Of a DNA stretch of 64,000 nt, positions 11,381 to 23,190 are shown piece after piece. Origin of the DNA: Nemertoderma westbladi. Lineage: Eukaryota; Xenacoelomorpha; Nemertodermatida; Nemertodermatidae. Under the pieces are notes generated by a model that ran no database searches, had not been told where the DNA came from, and saw only the letters and a list, made by a program, of their open reading frames with translations. The first letter of the stretch is position 1, and every line of letters starts with the position of its first letter. The DNA is taken from assembly GCA_032718475.1 (NCBI GenBank), contig JAUCBJ010000090.1, positions 1 to 64,000 on the forward strand. The letters run 5' to 3'. A program made the translations under genes and the position numbers.

Positions 11381-12893
11381 GTGCCTATGCCCAATCGTGC
11401 CAGTGGAGTAGATGGTGTTCCCCCTGAGGTCTTTAAAATACCTGAAAGTTTAAAGTTCATCTATCCCATCATAGTAGACATATACAGAACAACAAGAATC
11501 CCACAAGAAATGAAAACAAATAAGTTATTGCCAGTTCCCAAGAAGGTACCTACTAACGCGCTACGGTGCTTTTCAGGGAATCTCATTGATCTCGATTGCT
11601 GCAAAGCTATACAATAGAATTCTATTAAATCGCATCAGGGATCCCATTGAGAGACTGCTCCGTGGAAATCAGAATGGTTCCGTAAAGGTCGTGGACCATG
11701 GAGCCCATTTTGGCACTTAGAAGGATAATTGAAGAGTTATCAAAAAAGAAAGACAGGCATCTGGCTGTTATCTTTGTTGACTTCTTCAAGGCCTTTGATT
11801 CAGTCTCTCGCTCACGTATGTTCAGCATACTTTCATTATATGGGATTCCTGATGAAATTATTGCAGCAATCAGATCAGTATACGATGGTTCGACAACATT
11901 TGTGTCTACTGTTGATGGTAAGACAGAACCATTTGAAGTATTATGGGGAGTCCTCCAAGGAGACACACTTGCGCCATTCTTGTTCATAATTGTGGTTGAC
12001 TATGTTCTACGCATGTCCTTAGATCACATGAGAGGTGATGGTAACTCCACCTACTGGCTCCAGAAGTCGAGGAAATCCTGCCAAGTACCTAACTGATCTA
12101 GACTTTGCTGATGACTTAGGAGTACTCTCAGAATCACTAGAGGGAGCCCAACGGCTCCTCAGCTCATTAGAACAGGCTGCTTCTAGTGTTGGTCTTTTTA
12201 TTAACTCCAAAAAGACCACAATTTTGACAGTTAACTTTGAAAGTCCTCAGCAAGTCTCTGACCGGATGAGCATAAGCTCAAAGGATGGTATGCTTGAGCA
12301 TGTGGACGACTTCTGTTACCTGGGATCATGGATCCGGAAGTCAGGTGAGGACCTTCGAATACGTAAGGGAAAGGCATGGGCAGCCTTGAATAGGCTTTCC
12401 AGGATTTGGAAGTCACCGAGAATTAATCGGAAACTTAAGGTCCGATTATTTAGAGCAGCAGTAGTTCCAGTACTCCTCTATGGGAGTCCATGCTGGGCTC
12501 TAACTGCTGAGGACACCAAATCTCTGGATGGCACATTCACAAGAATGCTACGCCGGGTTCACTGTGTCAAGTACAATGCACACATCTCCAACCAGACACT
12601 ATATAACATTGGAGGTGTCTCATTGGTTCCCCCAAGCTTGACACTAGAACAAAGCCGCCTCCGCTTTGCAGGACATTGCTTTCGCCAGGATCAGTCAGTG
12701 CATAATCTCGGGCTTTGGCTGGCGGACAGCCCATGACTTTCTTGAGACGTATCTTAAAGGACACTGACCTTGAAGATGCGGATGATTTCACGGGTGATAG
12801 GGAGTTGTGGCGGCGCAATTGTGTCGACAACCCGGCACAACATTCTTATAAATGCAGCTGCAATGCAGCATGCCGATCCTAGTAGTAGTAGTG
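11381..12893 (+). mobile_element. Family-2 LINE, right arm and fuller copy
   Basis: Plus-strand 5'-truncated LINE of the same family. It begins in the RT N-terminal region (ASGVDGVPPEVFKI near 11402), continues through the RT and ends in the (TAG)n tail at 12880-12893. It shares the 3' tail type and C-terminal protein layout with family 1, so the two families are related. With the left copy it makes a head-to-head (5' to 5') inverted duplication with arms of about 950-1000 bp. Confidence 0.85.
11384..12736 (+). pseudogene. LINE reverse transcriptase, frameshifted (family 2)
   Basis: RT read in several plus frames. 11336-11617 carries the N-terminal GVDGVPPEVFK and KLLPVPKK. 11698-12096 carries DFFKAFDSVSRS, GIPDEIIAAI and GVLQGDTLAPFLF. 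12035-12736 carries LDFADDLGVLS (catalytic Asp pair), GLFINSKKT, CYLGSWIRKS, LLYGSPCWAL and RLRFAGHCFRQ. The FADD box is intact, but the frame is broken near 11600-11700 and at about 12040-12090, and a stop precedes the natural C-terminus. It would act in target-primed reverse transcription; this copy is dead. Confidence 0.85.
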
Positions 12894-13249
12894 CTAGTTG
12901 CAATGTATATTTGTATACTATAATTATTAAAGTTAATTTCGCGCAATATAAAACGTAATTCGTCAATTTTACACCTGGGGTTCAAAAATAAAGGATGAGA
13001 AAAGACAGAAAAGCGTGTTGAAGAGATGAAAAAAATCAATGAATCAAAACAGACAATAACCATTGTATGAAAAAAGAAAAGAAGGGAAAATTTTAGACCG
13101 AGCTGAAAGGATTATAATATATTTGAAACGAAAGACATTTTAGTTCAGCTAAGAATGTATTTCTTTCAGCTCAGATTCTAGCGCTACGGAGACTTGTTGA
13201 ATTAATTAAGTCAATTGCTGCAAAAATGTGGTAAAAAACAAGAAATCCT

Positions 13250-13415
13250 AAGAGCTTATGAAATACCATAACTATTGGTCGTGGCATTGGATTGTTATAT
13301 TGTGACACAGAAGCTCATTGTACTTTCACCGGATGGTAAAACTGAGAATAGGGAAGCCTGGAAGGATCTCGTTTCCATTGTCCAAGTTCGGTCGATCTAG
13401 TAGTAGTAGTAATTT
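13250..13415 (+). pseudogene. Family-1 LINE remnant with internal deletion
   Basis: The reading near 13253-13345 matches the RT motif GIPEVIVAAIGLLYCDTEAQV and the following VLSPDGETE. It then jumps directly to the element's last codons (…GRISFPLSEYARPSS) and the (TAG)n tail at 13402-13412. The middle of the RT, including the FADD box, is missing. An internally deleted relic. Confidence 0.65.
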
Positions 13416-14210
13416 CAACCTAGGCCTACGTGGTAGTTTCCATAATGTAACTTATGAACACGAAATGATCTAATTTATTGTAAACTGAAACTATTTATTA
13501 GGCGTATTTTGTTGACGGGGTTGTTTATTAGATAGATGGTGCCATCCAATATCTGCGGGACACAAAATTATTTGTTGCTTTTCCCCATTTTATAGTGCCA
13601 TGTTGGCCTATTCCATATTTTTTTAACGCATTATTCCTAAAGTGGAGGATTGTTAGGGGAAAGTAGTGAACAAGTGCACCATGAATGGCTTACCCATAAT
13701 ACAACACGAATGAATTTCTTACATTGTTACTATCTATTTTTATAACACTTATTAATTAAATTTCATACCATTTAAACCTGCGACATTTTTGAAGCAAGTT
13801 TTGAAATTCATCAATTTAAATTTAAAATTTTTAATTCATTTAAATTATAATTATTTTTCATTTATTTATGATTAATATTGCTAATTAGATGCAGACTTTA
13901 TGGTCTCACGCAATCCCATGGTCCGCCGCTAAGAGGCGTTAAATATCACTTCGTCTAAACTTAATAACTATTCAACTACTTGATAGATTTTTATAAATCT
14001 TTCACTTAATGACCTATGGTTGGTTCGGAATTAAATGAGAGACTTAATAGTGTTACGCAATACAATGGTCCGCCGCTAGGAGGCGCTAAATATAGGCTGT
14101 TAGGTCGCCATATAGGTTGCATATAGGATCTACTTACATGTTTAGGGTCTAAGTTAGCACCCCTGGTTTCCACGCGAAATCTACATTCCCCCCTAGAAAC
14201 TAATATTATT
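13416..14210. other. Non-coding, with a duplicated CTCF-like box
   Basis: No gene. A block (ACGCAAT...ATGGTCCGCCGCTA.GAGGCG.TAAATAT) occurs twice, at about 13905-13945 and 14055-14092. The second contains CCGCTAGGAGGCGCT at 14073-14087, which matches 13 of 15 positions of the CTCF core consensus CCASYAGRKGGCRSY. The first (13926-13940) is weaker. Binding is not shown by sequence alone. Confidence 0.35.
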
Positions 14211-14298
14211 GGTTTTCTGTTAGTTTCAGTTGGTTTCAGCTGGTTTCAACCGGTTTCAGGTGGTTTCAGTTCGTTTCTGGTGGTTTCAGCTGGTGCAG
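14211..14298. repeat. Short minisatellite, unit about 11 bp (TGGTTTCAGCT-like)
   Basis: Seven to eight imperfect copies of TGGTTTCAGYT with small changes (AGTTTCAGT, GGTTTCAACC, CGTTTCTGG). Non-coding. Confidence 0.75.
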
Positions 14299-14642
14299 TA
14301 TTTTAGTTTGTACCCATTGGATCTGCTTGTTTATTTAAAATATGCTGCTAAGTCAAAGTAACGTATGAAAGTAACGTCAATGGCAAAGGCGTTTTTATTG
14401 TAGATGTTGTAGGCCTACAGTAGGCCTATTCTTATAATTGGCATTAGAACTAGTGAACAGTAGAACATTTCAATTATGGGTTCGGCAACATCCCATGATA
14501 TTTTCCTACTATTGTTGTTTAAAAAAACATATAATATAATCGTAATTAGTAAATAAAAATATCTGTTTTGATTTCATTTTGTTTAATTTATTTTTGGGTT
14601 GCGAATTCAATATATCGCGGAATCAAGAACCACAAATTGATA

Positions 14643-17600
14643 TGCTGGAACCAACGGCCAGTTATTGAACTCATTCGCGTACTGGAACCAACGGCCAGTT
14701 ATTGAACTCATTCGCGTACTGGAACCAACGGCCAGTTATTGAACTCATTCGCGTACTGGAACCAACGGCCAGTTATTGAACTCATTCGCGTACTGGAACC
14801 AACGGCCAGTTATTGAACTCATTCGCGTACTGGAACCAACGGCCAGTTATTGAACTCATTGAGATGCTGGAACCAACGGCCAGTTATTGAACTCATTCGC
14901 GTACTGGAACCAACGGCCAGTTATTGAACTCATTCTGGAACCAACGGCCAGTTATTGAACTCATTGAGATGCTGGAACCAACGGCCAGTTATTGAACTCA
15001 TTCGCGTACTGGAACCAACGGCCAGTTATTGAACTCATTCGCGTACTGGAACCAACGGCCAGTTATTGAACTCATTGAGATGCCGGAACCAACGGCCAGT
15101 TATTGAACTCATTGAGATGCTGGAACCAACGGCCAGTTATTGAACTCATTGAGATGCTGGAACCAACGGCCAGTTATTGAACTCATTCGCGTACTGGAAC
15201 CAACGGCCAGTTATTGAACTCATTCGCGTACTGGAACCAAAGGCCAGTTATTGAACTCATTCGCGTACTGGAACCAACGGCCAGTTATTGAACTCATTGA
15301 GATGCTGGAACCAACGGCCAGTTATTGAACTCATTGAGATGCTGGAACCAACGGCCAGTTATTGAACTCATTCGCGTACTGGAACCAACGGCCAGTTATT
15401 GAACTCATTCGCGTACTGGAACCAACGGCCAGTTATTGAACTCATTCGCGTACTGGAACCAACGGCCAGTTATTGAACTCATTTAGATGCCGGAACCAAC
15501 GGCCAGTTATTGAACTCATTCGCGTACTGGAACCAACGGCCAGTTATTGAACTCATTCGCGTACTGGAACCAACGGCCAGTTATTGAACTCATTCGCGTA
15601 CTGGAACCAACGGCCAGTTATTGAACTCATTGAGATGCCGGAACCAACGGCCAGTTATTGAACTCATTCGCGTACTGGAACCAACGGCCAGTTATTGAAC
15701 TCATTGAGATGCTGGAACCAACGGCCAGTTATTGAACTCATTGAGATGCTGGAACCAACGGCCAGTTATTGAACTCATTGAGATGCTGGAACCAACGGCC
15801 AGTTATTGAACTCATTCGCGTACTGGAACCAACGGCCAGTTATTGAACTCATTCGCGTACTGGAACCAACGGCCAGTTATTGAACTCATTCGCGTACTGG
15901 AACCAACGGCCAGTTATTGAACTCATTGAGATGCTGGAACCAACGGCCAGTTATTGGACTCATTCGCGTACTGGAACCAACGGCCAGTTATTGGACTCAT
16001 TCGCGTACTGGAACCAACGGCCAGTTATTGGACTCATTCGCGTACTGGAACCAACGGCCAGTTATTGAACTCATTCTGGAACCAACGGCCAGTTATTGAA
16101 CTCATTCTGGAACCAACGGCCAGTTATTGAACTCATTCTGGAACCAACGGCCAGTTATTGAACTCATTCGCGTACTGGAACCAACGGCCAGTTATTGAAC
16201 TCATTCTGGAACCAACGGCCAGTTATTGAACTCATTGAGATGCTGGAACCAACGGCCAGTTATTGAACTCATTCGCGTACTGGAACCAACGGCCAGTTAT
16301 TGAACTCATTCGCGTACTGGAACCAACGGCCAGTTATTGAACTTATTGAGATGCCGGAACCAACGGCCAGTTATTGAACTCATTGAGATGCTGGAACCAA
16401 CGGCCAGTTATTGAACTCATTGAGATGCTGGAACCAACGGCCAGTTATTGAACTCATTCGCGTACTGGAACCAACGGCCAGTTATTGAACTCATTCGCGT
16501 ACTGGAACCAACGGCCAGTTATTGAACTCATTCGCGTACTGGAACCAACGGCCAGTTATTGAACTCATTCTGGAACCAACGGCCAGTTATTGAACTCATT
16601 GAGATGCTGGAACCAACGGCCAGTTATTGAACTCATTCGCGTACTGGAACCAACGGCCAGTTATTGAACTCATTCGCGTACTGGAACCAACGGCCAGTTA
16701 TTGAACTCATTGAGATGCCGGAACCAACGGCCAGTTATTGAACTCATTGAGATGCTGGAACCAACGGCCAGTTATTGAACTCATTGAGATGCTGGAACCA
16801 ACGGCCAGTTATTGAACTCATTCGCGTACTGGAACCAACGGCCAGTTATTGAACTCATTCGCGCACTGGAACCAACGGCCAGTTATTGAACTCATTCGCG
16901 TACTGGAACCAACGGCCAGTTATTGAACTCATTGAGATGCTGGAACCAACGGCCAGTTATTGAACTCATTGAGATGCTGGAACCAACGGCCAGTTATTGA
17001 ACTCATTCGCGTACTGGAACCAACGGCCAGTTATTGAACTCATTCGCGTACTGGAACCAACGGCCAGTTATTGAACTCATTCGCGTACTGGAACCAACGG
17101 CCAGTTATTGAACTCATTGAGATGCTGGAACCAACGGCCAGTTATTGAACTCATTGAGATGCTGGAACCAACGGCCAGTTATTGGACTCATTCGCGTACT
17201 GGAACCAACGGCCAGTTATTGGACTCATTCGCGTACTGGAACCAACGGCCAGTTATTGGACTCATTCGCGTACTGGAACCAACGGCCAGTTATTGAACTC
17301 ATTCTGGAACCAACGGCCAGTTATTGAACTCATTCTGGAACCAACGGCCAGTTATTGAACTCATTCTGGAACCAACGGCCAGTTATTGAACTCATTCGCG
17401 TACTGGAACCAACGGCCAGTTATTGAACTCATTCTGGAACCAACGGCCAGTTATTGAACTCATTGAGATGCTGGAACCAACGGCCAGTTATTGAACTCAT
17501 TCGCGTACTGGAACCAACGGCCAGTTATTGAACTCATTCGCGTACTGGAACCAACGGCCAGTTATTGAACTCATTGAGATGCCGGAACCAACGGCCAGTT

Positions 17601-18266
17601 ATTGAACTCATTGAGATGCTGGAACCAACGGCCAGTTATTGAACTCATTGAGATGCTGGAACCAACGGCCAGTTATTGAACTCATTCGCGTACTGGAACC
17701 AACGGCCAGTTATTGAACTCATTCGCGTACTGGAACCAACGGCCAGTTATTGAACTCATTCGCGTACTGGAACCAACGGCCAGTTATTGAACTCATTGAG
17801 ATGCTGGAACCAACGGCCAGTTATTGAACTCATTGAGATGCTGGAACCAACGGCCAGTTATTGAACTCATTCGCGTACTGGAACCAACGGCCAGTTATTG
17901 AACTCATTCGCGTACTGGAACCAACGGCCAGTTATTGAATTCATTCGCGTACTGGAACCAACGGCCAGTTATTGAACTCATTGAGATGCTGGAACCAACA
18001 GCCAGTTATTGAACTCATTGAGATGCTGGAACCAACGGCCAGTTATTGGACTCATTCGCGTACTGGAACCAACGGCCAGTTATTGGACTCATTCGCGTAC
18101 TGGAACCAACGGCCAGCTATTGGACTCATTCGCGTACTGGAACCAACGGCCAGTTATTGAACTCATTCTGGAACCAACGGCCAGTTATTGAACTCATTCT
18201 GGAACCAACGGCCAGTTATTGAACTCATTCTGGAACCAACGGCCAGTTATTGAACTCATTCGCGTA
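14643..18266. repeat. 37-bp minisatellite array (about 100 units) with higher-order repeats
   Basis: A 3.6-kb array of a 31-bp core (TGGAACCAACGGCCAGTTAT then TGAACTCATTC). The core is followed by CGCGTA or GAGATG in 37-bp units, or by nothing in 31-bp units. The spacer types and rare variants (GCCGG, TTGGACT) recur in fixed order at 864-bp spacing (for example 16712 and 17576; 17145 and 18009). That equals 20 long plus 4 short units. An extra 364-bp block (9 long plus 1 short) explains the 1228-bp step from 15917 to 17145. Apparent ~60-codon frames occur only where TTGG removes the unit's TGA; they are not genes. Confidence 0.95.
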
Positions 18267-19725
18267 AATATAATATATCAGTTGATGTTGTATATTGTTA
18301 ACATTTCAAGTTGCCACGCCTTCTTTTTATGACAACAAGAATAAAGCTGGAATTATAAATAATTTAAATATAAAATAATTTACGTTGCTCCCATATTTGG
18401 TTTCCGCAATAAATTATAGTTAATTGGCCACGCGGATCTGTTAACTAATAAATAATATTGACAATTTTTTACCTGTTAGTTGTATTTCAAAGTTGCAAAG
18501 TTGTTCTTTAAACAATTTCGCAAATTGTTAGGTTTAAATGATGCTTATAAAGGAATTTTTAGTTATTTAAATTTGGTTTTTATGGTTAATTATATTGTAA
18601 GTTATAGTGGAATACAAGTGGGGATATAAATAACACTGTAATCAACACTGATAGTGTTCTTCGTAAATGGCAAGGTGGCGAATAACAATTGAACCATGAT
18701 TAAATATCACCGTAGCATGACCCCGAAATTGACATTCAGTTTTATAAATAGGTTGTTGAACAATAGCTACGTAATTTAAAATACCTGCTGTTTGATGAAT
18801 TTTTCAAAGGATAATGTTGGAGTATCCCAGAGCGAAAATGACGGATACTTTTCCAAAGTAACTTAATAAATAGTTTATAGTAACCTTTTAATCTATTGTG
18901 ACAGCGTGGGTGCCCCACACAAAGGTAATCAAATAGTAATCAGTAAGAAGGGAAGAGAGTAAGGATGGAGGGAGGGTCCCGCAAGGATTCCCACTCAGTC
19001 GCCTAACATAACTACTGTATGCCCGGAAGCCTGCATTTACCATCCTATTGTCGCACAGTTTTTGCCTGTGGGTTTATGCAACACCAAAGTAAGATATCTC
19101 TAATTTACTTGTTTATTTTATTATATTTCATTCAATTCTATCTTTTTATAATACGAAAGGATTCTTTTAATAAAAAAAAATCTGAGAGAAAATGAAACCT
19201 GATAATTTTGGAATTAGTTTTCAGATGGCAGGCTTTCTCGCCCACACATGAGACCGGTGTAAAAGGTGTAAATGAATCCCCTTTTAGAATGACCCCCCAG
19301 TGATCTGGGGAGTCATTACAACCTAGGTTGAAATGACGTCAGAATGTTGAAGTGAATCCCTACAAGGATATCCATAGGTTAAATAGTGACCTGCACTCTT
19401 AATAAGATGTGATTGTTCCTACGCTTTTTATAAGTAGTTTTATAGTAAAGGTCATGAGAAAGTGGAACGTTTGCATTTCTCATTCTGATACAGGCGCGGA
19501 TCCACAATAGGGGCGCGTGGCGCCGCGCACAATATATTTTTTGAGAAAGAAAATAAAAAGAGTAAAATATATAAAAAAAATTATAAAAATACATCTTTTT
19601 AGATTTACTATTGATAGTTACGATAAAACATACAAGTACAAGGGCCGTCATCACTCGATAACCCCAAGCGGAATCCACATTCACAACTTTCATCACCATA
19701 CCATCCCCAATATAAAATCGGTATA
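18267..19725. other. No gene seen; possible transposon end near 19490
   Basis: Mostly AT-rich non-coding sequence. Near 19490-19535 the string CAGGCGCGGATCCACAATAG followed by GGGCGCG resembles ends of some hAT-like elements, but no partner inverted repeat was found. Nothing else recognised. Confidence 0.35.
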
Positions 19726-20399
19726 TAAGTCGGTGTCTGTGACTGTAGTTGCCGGATATCTACTACTTCTGCGTTCTTGAAGTGTGAATCCCAGATCTTC
19801 AACCATTGTGGCCGTCCTCATTGCGTAATCCAGTACAATTACAAATAGTAATGGTGCTAATGTGTCACCTTGCAGTACGCCAGCCAGGATTGAGAAAAAC
19901 TCAGTTTCACCATCTGGTGAGAGTACCTGCGCTTCTGTGTCACAATATAACAATCCAATGCCAGCAACAATTACTTCTGGTATTCCATAAGCTCTTAGGA
20001 TTTCAAGCATTTTACCTCTATGGATGGAGTCGAATGCCTTCTTGAAGTCCACAAGAGCCATGACTGCGGGGAGATTATTTGACTTAATTCCTTCAATCAG
20101 TCTCCGTAGTTCAAGTATCTGAGCTATTGTTGATCTACTTGGTCGAAATCCGTTTTGGCTCTTACGCAGTAGTTTCTCTATGTGAGGCCTAATCCTATAT
20201 AGAATCATTTTATTGTATATTTTGGCAGCTACCAAAAGCAGACAGATCCCACGATAGTTTGTTGGTATGCTGAGGTCTCCTTTCTTGGGGAGAGGCTTTA
20301 GTTGACCTTTAGTTCAAATTGGTGGTGGATTTTCCCCTTTTAACATCCGGTTGCAAACATTCAATAATGGTCTGTTTAGCACTTCGGTTTTCCATACCT
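19726..20399 (-). mobile_element. Family-1 LINE, 3' part of a copy split by element A
   Basis: Minus-strand RT segment. The 180-codon frame at 19693-20235 has NGFRPSRSTIAQ, VDFKKAFDSI, GIPEVIVAGI and VLQGDTLAPLLF. It breaks off at about 19726, exactly before the FADD box, so this LINE lacks its 3' end (unusual for a LINE). The upstream half of the same copy lies at 33859-34709, beyond element A. The bases TACCT at 20395-20399 and 33854-33858 are the duplicated target. Confidence 0.85.
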
Positions 20400-21057
20400 T
20401 GTGACGGGATCCTCCGGGTTAGATTTGTACGCGTCACCGTTCTGCTGGGCAGTCGTGCTAGTTCGCTTTGGCAGAAGGCCGTTGGGGAAAACAATAAGGG
20501 TTTCTGTTGTTTCTCAATATCGATAGTCCAAATGATAATAGCACAATCGGTCAATCGGAATGATACATATGTAATAGCAGAAAATACACAGATTAATTGC
20601 TGATGTTAGTGGCGGTGACTGTCATAAACTATGACCGGTCTGCAACTGAGTAACGGAATCAACTGACCGGTAAATCAGTAATGTATGATAATATATGATT
20701 AACACACACGAATATTGATTTTACCTGTTACTGTACTTGGCCCTCTGTACCCAGTGGATTCTCTCCTATCTCTAATAACGTGCTTCCCTCCCCGCTATTT
20801 TCTAATATACTAATTGTCACTTTGACACTCCCCGTGAGTGTTTCCCCCCACTGCTAGCCTCTACTTGCTGTATTCCTTCCGAGGTGGTTTGACCTCTCAC
20901 CTCTCTCTGTGGATTTAGGGCATGTGTCCCCCCCCCCCCCCCAATGTTAGTTGTGAGGCGAGATTAATATTGGTAATCTCGTATCCCCAACTTATTGGTA
21001 AAATGCCACTGGTCCCATTTTCTGGTGGGTAATGAAGTGGAATTGAATCCGCTTACA
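20400..21057 (-). repeat. 3' LTR of element A
   Basis: 658-bp LTR, minus orientation, beginning TGTAAGCGG (complement of 21049-21057) and ending CCCGTCACA at 20400. It is closely similar to the 5' LTR at 33186-33853. It has a 15-C run at 20928-20942 and a hairpin CGAGATTA/TAATCTCG at 20959-20981 near its start. The polypurine tract ATGGGGGAG immediately precedes it (plus-strand 21058-21066). Confidence 0.9.
20959..20981 (-). promoter_or_regulatory. Hairpin near the 5' end of the element A 3' LTR
   Basis: Eight-base-pair arms CGAGATTA and TAATCTCG around a 7-nt loop. The same structure lies at 33755-33777 in the other LTR. A longer, sequence-diverged equivalent occurs in the LTRs of element B. 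The role is unknown; an RNA structure or protein site in U3 is possible. Confidence 0.5.
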
Positions 21058-21078
21058 CTCCCCCATGCTATCTTCCCG
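21058..21078 (-). promoter_or_regulatory. Polypurine tract of element A
   Basis: Read on the minus strand, GGGAAGATAGCATGGGGGAG abuts the 3' LTR start TGTAAG. The equivalent site in element B (31156-31174) is nearly the same. In LTR elements this primes plus-strand DNA synthesis. Confidence 0.75.
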
Positions 21079-21589
21079 GTGAGAAGATAGCCTCAACCTT
21101 AAGTGCGCTTCAATTCCGCTGGAACCCAATCTAATATCGGGCGTGGGGTGGAGTTCTTTTCTCGGGGTTGGCTTTCCAGGCCGCCCCCCCTGGTTATGTT
21201 ATTACTACCCCTCCTTGGTGCAATCGCGAGCTATGTTGCACCAAGGTATCTGGTGTCTCTGTTTGAGATAATTGTGCTCTCTCTTCACACAATTTTCTAG
21301 ATCCTCTCTCTAATCTCACTCTCGGACCCCCATGTCCCTTACTCTCTCTCTCACAGACCTCGTTGTCCCTTACTCTCTCTCTTACTGCTCGCTCCCCACA
21401 CTTGAATTGCACTCCTCTCACTCCCACGCATGTCAACACCTCCTCTCCATACTTCCCCCGTTTCCATTTTCGTTTCCATTCTTCATGCACTTATTGGGTC
21501 CCACACATGTGTGCACCAATCGGTAATGATACAGATGTAATAGCAGAAAATACACAGATTAATTGCTGATGTTAGTGGCAGTGACGTCA
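21067..21589 (-). other. Element A 3' untranslated region with an LTR-derived insert
   Basis: No gene. Sequence next to the LTR is homologous to element B at about 30800-31170. An ~80-bp stretch at 21521-21602 repeats part of the element's own LTR (compare 20554-20630). This suggests the pol deletion was healed by recombination involving LTR sequence. Confidence 0.55.
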
Positions 21590-23190
21590 TCACACATGAT
21601 AACACGTAAGCGTCCATCCGAACGGCGTGAGAATCGCCGTCGGATCCCGCTGCTTATTCTCTCTGAATATGGTCCGTACTCTCTCGTGGGCCGTCGGACA
21701 ATTCATTCCGACTATGATGGATACCTTCGAGACATCCACTTCCGGTATCGGCCTCGTCTGTAACCCTATCTCCTCGGCCACCCAATTCTCCACCAGCGTG
21801 AAGGCTGCTCCACTGTCGACCAGCATCAATGTCGTGATTGATCAGTCGCCCTTTCCTGTTATCCTCACTGGTACTACCCCGAGTAGTACTGTCCTCTTTC
21901 TCCTTGCTCCCGTCGTGCTTGTAGCCATAGTTTGGCCTCCAGTCTCATCAGTCTCGTCGTATTCTATCGGTGTTTCTCTACACTCTCCGAATCTGTGTCC
22001 TTCTACCACGCATCGATGAGATAGTCCGTTTGTATCCGCATAGGCTACCCGATCTTGTTTAGGCAACGCCTGCCAATGCTTACAACTCATGGTCTTATGG
22101 GTTCCATCTCTATGCAATTGACATTTGTAACCTGGATTGTAGCGTTCCTTATATAGCCCTTCACATATCGCATGTAGGTTCATATCTACCAGTTTAGTGT
22201 TTTGGTTATTTGGACTCGGCCTACTGGGTGTGTTGGGATTATATTTGTTCGTGTTGTTATTTTGTTTCTGTTCCTGCCACGGTGTGGCCCTACTCCCAGC
22301 TATCTGTGGACTTGTAGCCCCCTGCATGGCCGCATGTGGTAGCGACTGTCTCACTCTCGGGAATGCATCTGCCGGATTATGTTCAGGTTTAGGCCTGTTG
22401 TATTCAGCTTTCAGCGCCTTCCCCAAACTATCCTCGCTGTAGACTGGGTCTGTAATCAAATCCTCCTCATAGTTAAGGAAGTTCGACATTTCCTCTAGCC
22501 CTGGCTCCGCACCTTTCTTCTCCCGGGTGGAGAAGGCGATCTTCCCCCACTTATTTCTTAGCCAGATCGGCAGTGCCTGCGCTATTGTGGTGATGTTATT
22601 CGATGCATTGAGTTCGTAAGGCGCATCCAAGGTCTTCAGCACAATCAGCGCCTTTTCGACCTTATTCGCGAAATTCCTGATGCTGACAGGGTTATCTTGT
22701 AGGCCACCTGATGTTATTCCCCTCAAGGTTTGCTGGATGATCTTGGCAGGGTGTCCGTATTCCCTGTCTAGGGCCCGCCATGCAGTCATGAATCCACCCT
22801 CGATACCTTGATACTGCCTTACGATATTTTACGCTGGGCCCCCTGTGTAAACTTGTAAATATTTTAGGCACTCCGCCTGCATCAGGTTCTTTGTCAATAT
22901 TTCGTTACTGTATATGCGTCGGAATTGCAGATATTCTTCCAGCCTGCTTCCATCGAATTTGAACGGCTCCACTGGTGGCAGCTCGATCCTGGTCTTAAGT
23001 GCATCGATGAGTGTTGCCATTCCCATCGCCTGTACTTCTAGTGGGTTGGATGGATGCTGTACAGACTCCCATGTTGCTGGGTGCGGTTCGCCCGTCGGGC
23101 CTGTCGACCTCTTCTGCATTGGATATATCATTGGGGGTAACGGTCCCCTCCATATCTCTGTATCGCATGATTTATTTTGGTCCAAGGGGT
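21590..23190 (-). pseudogene. Element A Gag capsid, zinc knuckle and protease start
   Basis: One minus frame with two in-frame stops (after 22829 and after 21842) covers three parts. 22829-23185 has LPPVEPFKFDGSRLEEYLQF, the start of the BEL Gag DUF1759 domain. 21842-22789 has AWRALDREYGHPAKI, then a His/Cys knuckle region (CQLHRDGTHKTMSC; CVVEGHRFGEC). 21590-21829 has a BEL-type aspartic protease with MLVDSGAAFTLV and TPFGWTL near its end. Capsid and nucleocapsid would package RNA; the protease would cut Gag. The frame then ends at the pol deletion. Both stops are single-base changes (TAA, TGA). Confidence 0.8.

Noticed and set aside
15880-18191. Several ~60-codon frames (NSFAYWNQRPVIG-like) in the minisatellite
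   Set aside because: They arise only where one variant removes the unit's stop; the 37-bp unit shifts frame every copy, so no protein is encoded.
14643-18266. CRISPR-like array
   Set aside because: Units are contiguous with only two spacer hexamers; no unique spacers, and the genome is animal.
19490-19535. hAT transposon end (CAGGCGCGGATCC)
   Set aside because: No matching inverted end or transposase nearby; resemblance alone is too weak.
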